This document shows, in pieces, positions 6,229 through 12,158 of a stretch of DNA of 12,158 bases; positions within the stretch are counted from its first letter, which is position 1; every line of letters begins with the position of its first letter. Below the pieces are notes generated by a model, which saw only the letters and a list, made by a program, of their open reading frames with translations, searched no databases and was not told the DNA's origin. Made by a program: the position numbers and the translations under genes. The stretch lies in the NCBI GenBank assembly GCA_031274385.1, contig JAISQH010000237.1:1-12158 (forward strand), given 5' to 3'. Source of the stretch: Planctomycetaceae bacterium (GTDB taxonomy: Bacteria; Planctomycetota; Planctomycetia; Pirellulales; Thermoguttaceae).

Positions 6229-7724
6229 TACGAAACAATAACACATTCAAGATCAAGAGCGTTAGCGATTTTTCGGATGGTTTGGGCGTGGTGACCAATG
6301 CCTAACGAAAAATGATGCGTCGGTCCCTCCGCAACCCAATGTTTCAGGAACCGCCTGATATTTGTACCGAAATATCCGTGCGTGTTGGTGTTGCCGGTTG
6401 GGGGAATCGGAGCTTTTAATGACTCCCCTTCGGCAACAATCAACTTGAACTTTCCGTCCGGTTTCACACCAATACTCAACATCGTAATCGGTCCCTTGCG
6501 AATGTTGAACTCAACACTCGCACCAAAACCCGGTTTGCCATGATACTTTTTCAAACTACGCAATACCGGTTTACGATCCGCAATATTCAAATGATGCGGA
6601 CCGTCATGTCCCACCAACACCGTTTCCCGTACAAAATCAATCGGATGAAATTCCGCAAAACTCCCGCCAATTCCAAGACGATCCATCATCAACATGGCAA
6701 CACAAGTTTTAATATCAAACTCACCGCACATCGGAAATCCCGCCCCCGTCAATAATGAATTACCAACAATCAAATTCGTCATCAGTTCACGCATCGGTGT
6801 TCCCGGCGCGGCTTCGTAATAATACGCCAAACCGTCAAGCCGTTGATCGTCAACAAACATCTCCAACGCCACCGCCGCCTTCGCCGCAATGTGTAAATCC
6901 GTTTCAGTTAATCTGGTCGTTAACGGATCGGAAATCGGATTCGGCATTTCAAAAAAATTAATAATCTCGTTTTTCTTTTGCTCAATTTCGTTCGAATAAT
7001 CCTCACTGTAAAATTGAAGAATCTGATCCGGTTCACACTGAACAACATGAACCCCAAACGCCGCCGTCAACGCCGTCGGATCCGTGTGCATGTCAAGCAT
7101 GGACTCAAGAACGTGTCCCAAATGACCAAGCCGCGCACGACGCAAATCATGGAAAACATGAGCAATACGGCACCATTCCTCAATTTCCGTGTCAGAAACA
7201 GGATCGCCTTCAAGTGTTCCGATAATCACTTCAGGAACCTTACAGCCCATGCGAAAAGCAACTCCAAGAAATTCCGGTACAGAACAAAAATCGTCGTTAC
7301 AAAGCTGCATGTACGTCGTGCCGTGCGAATAATCCATCGCCGCCATCGGTTGAAGCGCAACAAGAACAATAGGAACATCCAACCCGCGAAAAATCGCCCC
7401 AATCGTCGATGAGGTCGCATACGTCAGCATGTCAACAAAAATAAGATCAAGATCCGCCGCTTTCAACTTCGGAAGAAGTTCCAACGATTCCGAAGCATTG
7501 TCAACAATTCCAAAGTTAATACACTCAACACGGAACCGCTTTATTTTGTTGCAAAATATTTTCAGTTTGCCGTCCAGTTCGTCCAGCAAACCGGGAAACT
7601 GACTCCAATACGTCTCGTGTCCGACTCCAAAAACTCCCACCTTTGCCGTAAGCGGTCTTCGTCGCGGAATAGAAGAAATCAATGTTCCCGTTGTTTCAGG
7701 AACAGTTAAAACATTATTGTACAT
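6228..7724 (-). CDS. L-arabinose/L-fucose isomerase-family sugar isomerase
   Basis: A 498-residue cytoplasmic enzyme from ATG 7724; no clear Shine-Dalgarno. It matches the AraA/FucI superfamily, which interconverts aldoses and ketoses with a divalent metal. The four metal-ligand positions of E. coli AraA (E306, E333, H350, H450) can be placed as E335 (C-G-E-F-D-I-K), E358 (F-A-E-F-H-P), H373 (L-V-G-H-D-G-P-H-H) and H470 or H471 (G-P-T-H-H-F-S-L-G), with similar spacing. The N-terminal half (about 28-130, K-V-G-V-F-G-V-G-H; Q-P-M-A-A-M) fits the Rossmann-like domain. It is more divergent than canonical AraA, so the substrate could be L-arabinose, L-fucose or another sugar freed by the neighbouring hydrolases. 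It begins 12 bp after the transporter stop, so the two form an operon. Do not assume it is araA itself. Confidence 0.75.
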   Translation of the reverse strand: MYNNVLTVPETTGTLISSIPRRRPLTAKVGVFGVGHETYWSQFPGLLDELDGKLKIFCNKIKRFRVECINFGIVDNASESLELLPKLKAADLDLIFVDMLTYATSSTIGAIFRGLDVPIVLVALQPMAAMDYSHGTTYMQLCNDDFCSVPEFLGVAFRMGCKVPEVIIGTLEGDPVSDTEIEEWCRIAHVFHDLRRARLGHLGHVLESMLDMHTDPTALTAAFGVHVVQCEPDQILQFYSEDYSNEIEQKKNEIINFFEMPNPISDPLTTRLTETDLHIAAKAAVALEMFVDDQRLDGLAYYYEAAPGTPMRELMTNLIVGNSLLTGAGFPMCGEFDIKTCVAMLMMDRLGIGGSFAEFHPIDFVRETVLVGHDGPHHLNIADRKPVLRSLKKYHGKPGFGASVEFNIRKGPITMLSIGVKPDGKFKLIVAEGESLKAPIPPTGNTNTHGYFGTNIRRFLKHWVAEGPTHHFSLGIGHHAQTIRKIANALDLECVIVS

Positions 7725-7736
7725 TATAGTTGAAAT

Positions 7737-8984
7737 TCAATTCGGTTGTTTTTTAACAAGCATTAAAATAACAATAAACGCCAATGGATACATACATCCC
7801 GACGCAATCCAAACAGGAAGGAACGAAAAACGGTCAACAAGGAATCCGATTGCCGTGTTGGCTCCCATTCCGCCAATCGTTCCAACCATTCCGGTCATTC
7901 CCATCACCGTCGCAACACGGTATTTCGGAAACGTGTCACTAATCATTGTAACGTAATTCGTGATCCAAAAACCGTGCGCAAACATCAGCAATGACATCAT
8001 CGCAATTGCCGTGTAGGGACTCGAAGCAAACGCCGCAAGACTCGATGAAACGGTTAAAAGTGCCGAAAGAGCCATGACGCCTTTTCGTGCTGTCGAAACA
8101 GAAAATCCCGCAGCAATCAACCGATCCGACACCAATCCGCCTAAAATATTCGAAACACCAAGTGCAAAAAACGGAATCCACGCCAACGACCCAATCGTTT
8201 CCAACGAAAGTCCTTGTTCCTGATGCAAATATTGCGGAATCCAGAACATGTAAAAGTAAAAAACCGGATCGAAAAGAAACCGAGCCAATGCAAGTCCAAT
8301 AACCTCTTTTCGGAAAAACAAAGAAACAAACGAATCGGAATCTTTTGGTTTTTCCAATCGTATTTCGGGTTGATCCGATTCGATCCACTCTTTTTCCTGT
8401 TGAGTAACAAATGGCGATTTTGTTGGAAGATGATAAAAAATGAACCAACAAACAACCCAAAGAACCCCAAGCAAACCGGTAGCAACAAACGCCCCGCGCC
8501 AACCAAAAAGCCCGACCATCCAAACAGTTAAGGGCGGAGCCATCACTGCGCCGAGACTTGCGCCGCCAATCGCAATACCAACCGCCAACGCCCGTTGTTT
8601 TCCCGGAAACCATTCCGAAACCGCTTTGACCGCACCGGGAAAACAGGCTCCCTCACCAAAACCAAGAAAAAAACGACCAATTCCCAGTTGAACCGGTGTC
8701 ACCGCAACGGCGTGAAATGCACTGGCTGTTGTCCAAATCAAGACCGCCAAACCAAGTCCCAATCGGGTTCCGACACGATCCAGAAACCAACCGCCAAGAA
8801 GGAACATGACGGCATAACTCGCCATAAATGCCGTTGTAATAAAAGAATACGTTTTATTGTCAATATGAAGTTCTTCACAAATCGCCGGTGACACAACCGA
8901 CAAAACCTGCCGGTCAAGAAAACTCAATGCAGTAGCGCAAAAAAGCAATCCGCATAACCACCAACGTAAATGAGGAATCTTCAT
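7737..8984 (-). CDS. MFS transporter, anion:cation symporter (hexuronate/sugar-acid) type
   Basis: I chose ATG 8984 (415 residues). An in-frame TTG at 9002 would add six residues but has no support, and neither start has a clear Shine-Dalgarno. The protein is almost wholly hydrophobic with about 12 membrane segments in two halves. Helix 1 carries S-F-L-D-R-Q-V-L-S-V-V-S-P-A-I, the loop between helices 2 and 3 has W-F-L-D-R-V-G-T-R-L-G, helix 4 has G-I-G-R-F-F-L-G-F-G-E-G-A-C-F-P-G, then W-F-P-G-K-Q-R-A-L-A-V-G. These are typical of the ACS family that includes ExuT, which imports hexuronates and related sugar acids by proton symport. Co-transcription with a sugar isomerase suggests it imports the isomerase substrate or a related pectin sugar, although the family name favours uronates. 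Substrate unproven. Confidence 0.8.
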   Translation of the reverse strand: MKIPHLRWWLCGLLFCATALSFLDRQVLSVVSPAICEELHIDNKTYSFITTAFMASYAVMFLLGGWFLDRVGTRLGLGLAVLIWTTASAFHAVAVTPVQLGIGRFFLGFGEGACFPGAVKAVSEWFPGKQRALAVGIAIGGASLGAVMAPPLTVWMVGLFGWRGAFVATGLLGVLWVVCWFIFYHLPTKSPFVTQQEKEWIESDQPEIRLEKPKDSDSFVSLFFRKEVIGLALARFLFDPVFYFYMFWIPQYLHQEQGLSLETIGSLAWIPFFALGVSNILGGLVSDRLIAAGFSVSTARKGVMALSALLTVSSSLAAFASSPYTAIAMMSLLMFAHGFWITNYVTMISDTFPKYRVATVMGMTGMVGTIGGMGANTAIGFLVDRFSFLPVWIASGCMYPLAFIVILMLVKKQPN

Positions 8985-9042
8985 CGGAATAATTGTTGTC
9001 AAGTGAAAGTGACTTTCTTAATTCATTCTTAATTCACTCAAC

Positions 9043-9071
9043 ACTATACACCAAAAATTCCGCCGGTTCAA
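9043..9071 (-). promoter_or_regulatory. Sigma-70-type promoter of the transporter-isomerase operon
   Basis: On the minus strand, -35 TTGAAC (9071-9066) and -10 TATAGT (9048-9043) are separated by exactly 17 nt. Transcription would start near 9036, about 50 nt before ATG 8984. This is the best two-box promoter noticed in the window. It suggests housekeeping-sigma, not sigma-54, transcription of this operon. Confidence 0.55.
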
Positions 9072-9076
9072 TACAA

Positions 9077-9102
9077 AAAACAGATGATTTTGCGTCTGTT
9101 TT
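9077..9102. terminator. AT-rich hairpin with flanking T run, possible terminator
   Basis: Stem AAAACAGA/TCTGTTTT, extendable by a G-U and a G-C pair, with T runs on both sides. On the minus strand it ends just before the -35 box of the operon, so it may insulate it from upstream transcription. Low GC in the stem keeps confidence low. Confidence 0.3.
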
Positions 9103-9271
9103 ATTGAGAAAATAAAAGAACTTAACTATCGATTATTATTAAGTTTATAGAATATTTTTCGTACAAAATAGCAATATTAGAACATGTACGAAATGATTTT
9201 ACGACATGTTGCCTCGATTTTATTTTTGAATTCTCCATTCTATTTGATGATTGGTTCTTAATCACCACATT

Positions 9272-9478
9272 GTCTGAACTTTGATTGGGAACTTCTAAAA
9301 ACCTCACTCTTCACAAATCTCACATTGAAAAATAAGGGACTTGCGAACAACTTTTAGGTAAAATAATGAGTTTTTAGAAGTTCCCGATTGCAGTTGATTG
9401 AATTGATTTATCTGATGATTTGATTCTCTAATCCTCAATCATAGCCATCATTCAATCAACTTCAATCAAAGTTCAGAC
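9272..9478. repeat. GTCTGAAC-ended palindrome with TGATT periodicity, interrupted by a mobile element
   Basis: The outer arms GTCTGAACTTTGATTG (9272-9287) and CAATCAAAGTTCAGAC (9463-9478) are perfectly inverted. TGATT on the left and AATCA on the right recur at roughly 10-11 nt. If 9287-9385 and one GATT are removed, the left arm becomes 29 nt and pairs with 28 of 29 bases of the right arm (9450-9478). It lies 37 bp after the sigma-54 activator stop and may end its transcript. It occupies much of the 530-bp gene-free stretch 8985-9514. The stretch from 9103 to 9271 shows nothing else I can name. Confidence 0.65.
9287..9385. mobile_element. 99-bp MITE-like element with 16-bp perfect terminal inverted repeats
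   Basis: The ends 9287-9302 and 9370-9385 are a perfect 16-bp inverted repeat beginning GGGAACTTCTAAAAAC. GATT flanks both sides (9283-9286 and 9386-9389), consistent with a 4-bp target duplication. There is no coding capacity. It interrupts the GTCTGAAC palindrome described at 9272-9478. The same ends occur at 1136-1290, so it is at least a two-copy family. The transposase family that would move it is not identifiable from this window. Confidence 0.75.
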
Positions 9479-9514
9479 CTTTTCCTCAATCATAATGCAT
9501 CCCTTCAGTGATTC

Positions 9515-11554
9515 TTAGTCACGTTCCAAGCCGTAACGTTTGATTTTTCGATCTAAGGTTGTTCGTTCGATACCGAGTTGTTTTGCTGCGATGCTTTTGT
9601 TCCATTGGAGATGTTCCAATGTTCGGATAATATGGTTCCGCTCCATGTCTTCCAGTGAAAGCGGAATGAAAACATCTCTTGGTTCGTCTTCATGGCGAAT
9701 ATCGGTTTCGCCTGTTGTGTTGAGGGAGGAAAGAAGCAAATCCTGCTCCTGAATATAATCGCCCGACCCCAAAACAACCGCCCGTTCCACCACGTTTTTA
9801 AGTTCGCGGATGTTGCCGGGCCATCGATAACCCATCAGAACCCGCATGGCGCTGGAATCAAACCCTTTGTATTTTCGACCCGTTTCCTTGCAAAACCGTT
9901 CAAGAAAATAATCCGCAAGAATCGGAATGTCATCAACACGTTTGCGCAACGGCGGAACAATAATTTCAAGCACACGCAAGCGAAAAAATAAGTCATGCCG
10001 AAACCGCCCCTCTGCAACTTCCTTTTCCAAATCCCGGTTCGTTGCCGCAATCACCCGAACATCAACCGTTACCGTCATGTTACCGCCCACCCGTTCAAAA
10101 GAACTCCCCTCAAGAACACGAAGAAATTTCGCCTGAAGCGATTGACTCATCTCGCCAATTTCGTCAAGGAATAATGTTCCGGTGTTCGCGGCTTCAAATT
10201 TCCCGATCTTCCGGTCTGTCGCTCCCGTAAATGCCCCCTTTTCGTGTCCGAACAACTCACTGGCTAACAGACTTTCGGAAATCGCCGCACAATTCAAACA
10301 AATCAACGGTTTCGATTTGCGGGAACTGGCAAAATGAACCGCCCGCGCAATCAGTTCCTTGCCAACACCGCTTTCGCCCCGAATCAACAACGACGTCTTC
10401 GCCTCCGCCGCACGAGAAATCAAATGATGAATCGTTTGCATTTGAGAACTTTGACCAATAATCTCACTGCTCATCTGAAGCATTTCCCGAAGCGTTGTGT
10501 TTTCCTTTCTCGCCTGATGAAGATTGGCGGCTAACTCTTTTTGCTTGTTAATGTGCGCCAACGCCACGCCAACCGTGTCCGCAACCGCCAACGTATATTC
10601 AAGATCAGATTCATCCAAATATTTCGATTCGCTTAACGTGTAAAGATGCAACATGCCAAGAATGACATTTTGAAAACGAATCGGTGCCGCCATGGTGTTT
10701 TTGATTTCGTTTCTGTCTCTCAAATTGGTTTCCTCTTTCGATTTGGAACCTTTGTGAGACTCATGAAACAAAAACGCTTCTTTCTTTTCAAAAACCGTAC
10801 GGACAATTGTTTCGGAGATGGAGTTGTATTGCAGGTTTTCCAATGTTGCATTGGCAACAAGCCGGATGTCCGAAGCGTTTTGTGTTGAATTGAGGTTGTA
10901 CGGAAAAAGCCAAAGCCCCGCCCCTTCCGCTCCGGTCGCATTGAGTAAACCCTCAATCGCCAATTTGGCAACCTGATCCACTTCTTCCACTTTTCCAAGA
11001 TGATAGGCTAAGCGGCAGAGTTCAATAGGACCGAATCCGGTTCGGGTGGTGATTCGGGCTTGCTTCGGATCGGTTCCCGGTTTCAGAATGGCGGTTTGCC
11101 CGGTTTGATGCAGAATTTCCGTCGAAAGGGACTTGTCCTCCTTCGGACCTCGCAACGTCGCCGAAACACCAAAAATTCCTGACGGCTGTTTGCTCGTTTC
11201 TTCGTCGCCCATCTGATCCGGAAAAATCTCCGTTGTTCCCAGTTCGCCGCAGCCAAACTGGAACACCGTATGACCAATCTGAATGTGTTGCCCAGCCTGA
11301 ATAGGAAAAATTTGTTGCGCGGAAATCAGCCGTTCATCAACATAAGTGCCGTTTCGGCTTCCAAGGTCTTGAATGTACCATTGACCTTCCTCAAAAAAAA
11401 TCTTGGCGTGAAACCGGCTGCAACGATCATCCAAAAGTGAAATTGTGTTTTCCGCAGCACGACCAAGCATGGTAACAGCATGACTCGTCAACGAATAAAG
11501 CTCTTTTTGCTCTCCGTTTTGAATCAGAACCAAATAAGCGTTTTCAGATTGCAT
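9515..11554 (-). CDS. FHA-GAF-AAA+-Fis sigma-54-dependent transcriptional activator
   Basis: I chose ATG 11554 (679 residues); an upstream TTG at 11608 would add 18 residues without domain content. Numbered from that ATG, residues about 8-100 are an FHA phosphothreonine-binding domain (L-G-R-A...R-C-S-R-F-H-A-K...L-G-S-R-N-G-T-Y-V). Residues about 178-335 resemble a GAF sensor, then a short coiled linker. About 365-592 is the sigma-54 AAA+ ATPase: Walker A G-E-S-G-V-G-K-E (393-400), G-A-F-T-G-A for sigma-54 contact (440-445), Walker B L-F-L-D-E (461-465), and arginine-finger region F-R-H-D-L-F-F-R-L-R (518-527). The C-terminus (about 637-675) is a Fis-type helix-turn-helix. No receiver domain is present, so control probably comes from a Ser/Thr kinase through the FHA domain and a ligand on the GAF. 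Its targets are unknown; I found no clear -24/-12 site nearby. Confidence 0.9.
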   Translation of the reverse strand: MQSENAYLVLIQNGEQKELYSLTSHAVTMLGRAAENTISLLDDRCSRFHAKIFFEEGQWYIQDLGSRNGTYVDERLISAQQIFPIQAGQHIQIGHTVFQFGCGELGTTEIFPDQMGDEETSKQPSGIFGVSATLRGPKEDKSLSTEILHQTGQTAILKPGTDPKQARITTRTGFGPIELCRLAYHLGKVEEVDQVAKLAIEGLLNATGAEGAGLWLFPYNLNSTQNASDIRLVANATLENLQYNSISETIVRTVFEKKEAFLFHESHKGSKSKEETNLRDRNEIKNTMAAPIRFQNVILGMLHLYTLSESKYLDESDLEYTLAVADTVGVALAHINKQKELAANLHQARKENTTLREMLQMSSEIIGQSSQMQTIHHLISRAAEAKTSLLIRGESGVGKELIARAVHFASSRKSKPLICLNCAAISESLLASELFGHEKGAFTGATDRKIGKFEAANTGTLFLDEIGEMSQSLQAKFLRVLEGSSFERVGGNMTVTVDVRVIAATNRDLEKEVAEGRFRHDLFFRLRVLEIIVPPLRKRVDDIPILADYFLERFCKETGRKYKGFDSSAMRVLMGYRWPGNIRELKNVVERAVVLGSGDYIQEQDLLLSSLNTTGETDIRHEDEPRDVFIPLSLEDMERNHIIRTLEHLQWNKSIAAKQLGIERTTLDRKIKRYGLERD

Positions 11555-11631
11555 ATTCGAAATTTTGTGTAGATCAAACTCAGGACTCGAAAAAAAGGAA
11601 TGATTCAAACGTTATTTCAATCAATATTTTG

Positions 11632-11637
11632 ATTATA
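11632..11637 (-). promoter_or_regulatory. Candidate -10 box of the sigma-54 activator gene
   Basis: A perfect TATAAT lies on the minus strand 78 bp before ATG 11554. No good -35 is found at 16-18 nt, only a TTGACT too far upstream (29 nt). A weak or activator-assisted promoter is possible. Confidence 0.35.
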
Positions 11638-11802
11638 CCTTATTTTCGTCTCAAATCGAAGAACGAAGTCAAATTTTCTGATTATTTTGGGTTTTGTGGA
11701 GTCTTTCTGGTGTGGATTTTATCAATACCATGAAAGGGTTAAATAACATGCCCTTGTTATACCACATTAAGTCATAAACATAATTCGCATGGCGTTAGCG
11801 AC

Positions 11803-11816
11803 GGGGGCTTGCCCCC
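11803..11816. repeat. GC hairpin GGGGGC-tt-GCCCCC
   Basis: A perfect 6-bp GC stem with a 2-nt loop, in the 600-bp gene-free stretch right of the sigma-54 activator. It is not followed by a T run, so it is more likely part of the local REP-like repeats than a terminator. The stretch 11640-11800 shows no gene or other clear structure. Confidence 0.45.
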
Positions 11817-11900
11817 TTGTTCTACCCCACCATTTTTTCGAGATACGAACCAGACGAACAATACAAGATAAACGAAAGAGCCATCATCAATTCTATTTTA

Positions 11901-12141
11901 GTCGCGCTAGCGACGACATGATGCATAACCGGCGGTGTCGCGCAGCGCAACCGCCGGACAACGCCCACAACCATCATCAAGTCGCGCAGCGACGGCATTA
12001 TCAAAAGCGGAGTTTAGGGAATGAGACGAAGATGGGTCTCGATAATGTCGTCGCTGCGCGACTTTGTCGTTGGGGGAGACACGATCCGGTGATTGCGCTG
12101 CGCTCCATCACCGGTTATGCATCATGCCGTCGCTGCGCGAC
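11901..12141. repeat. Compound inverted-repeat array (GTCGCGC-AGCGAC family)
   Basis: Four copies of a GTCGCGC(T)AGCGACG-CAT core lie as two forward (11901, 11981) and two reversed (ending 12062, 12141). The inner pair 11981-12002 / 12041-12062 is inverted with 21 of 22 matches. The outer pair each adds ATGATGCATAACCGG and an 8-bp stem with a 13-nt loop: CCGGCGGT/ACCGCCGG (11929-11957) and CCGGTGAT/ATCACCGG (12086-12114). Differences between the two stems are compensatory. No gene is credible here. It is a REP/BIME-like array of unknown function; its outer limits may extend beyond the window. Confidence 0.7.
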
Positions 12142-12158
12142 TATTGAAAAAATGTATG

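Noticed and set aside
7939..8613. Minus-strand 224-codon ORF inside the transporter gene
   Set aside because: It is an alternative frame of the transporter, with a composition (Cys, Arg, Phe and Gly-rich) that does not resemble a protein.
11555..11608. TTG 11608 as start of the sigma-54 activator (697 residues)
   Set aside because: The extra 18 residues have no domain content and there is no ribosome binding site; ATG 11554 directly precedes the FHA domain.
11822..12004. 60-codon minus-strand ORF in the right-hand repeats
   Set aside because: Most of it is translated GTCGCGC-type repeat, with no ribosome binding site or recognisable motif.
11901..12141. Replication origin or attachment site
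   Set aside because: There are no DnaA-box clusters, no dnaA/dnaN neighbour, no tRNA and no integrase. The pattern fits an intergenic palindromic repeat array better.

Overview
The window looks like a low-to-mid GC chromosome fragment from a planctomycete, perhaps from a gut or other plant-debris habitat. The main evidence is a DUF1559 protein (FTLVELLVVIAIIG prepilin-like N-terminus and a C-terminal H-X9-DG motif), a small lipoprotein with a carboxypeptidase-regulatory-like fold, and a sigma-54 activator with an N-terminal FHA domain. Assignment to a genus is not possible from sequence alone.

All genes lie on the minus strand. In transcription order (right to left) they are: an FHA-GAF-AAA+-Fis sigma-54 activator (11554-9515); an MFS transporter and an arabinose-isomerase-like enzyme 12 bp apart (8984-7737 and 7724-6228), behind a good promoter; a DUF1559 surface protein (6122-4898); a truncated, repeat-fused ORF (4691-4314); a secreted GH106-type alpha-L-rhamnosidase (4281-1309); a small lipoprotein (1049-579); and the start of a secreted GH127-type beta-L-arabinofuranosidase (451-1, cut by the window edge). 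The theme is use of pectin side chains or arabinan-type glycans: extracytoplasmic removal of rhamnose and arabinose, sugar import, then aldose-ketose isomerisation. The sigma-54 activator may be the local regulator, but that is inference.

The most striking observation is in the DUF1559 gene. Its real start is an ATG at 6122 with a strong Shine-Dalgarno, but an 11-G homopolymer (6023-6013, minus strand) between the start and the prepilin motif puts the conserved body one frame out. A tract of 10 or 13 G would restore one 407- or 408-residue protein. This is either a phase-variable switch captured OFF or a homopolymer sequencing error.

The intergenic DNA is full of short palindromic elements of at least four types. 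Two elements share a terminal inverted repeat beginning GGGAACTTCTAAAAAC (1136-1290 and 9287-9385). The second sits in an older GTCTGAAC palindrome with a GATT duplication, and removing it restores the palindrome to 28 of 29 matching bases. A three-hairpin unit occurs twice head to head (4591-4668 and 4706-4787), with compensatory stem changes. A compound inverted repeat (11901-12141) again has covarying stems. Other hairpins act as likely terminators. No tRNA, rRNA, CRISPR array or transposase gene was seen.
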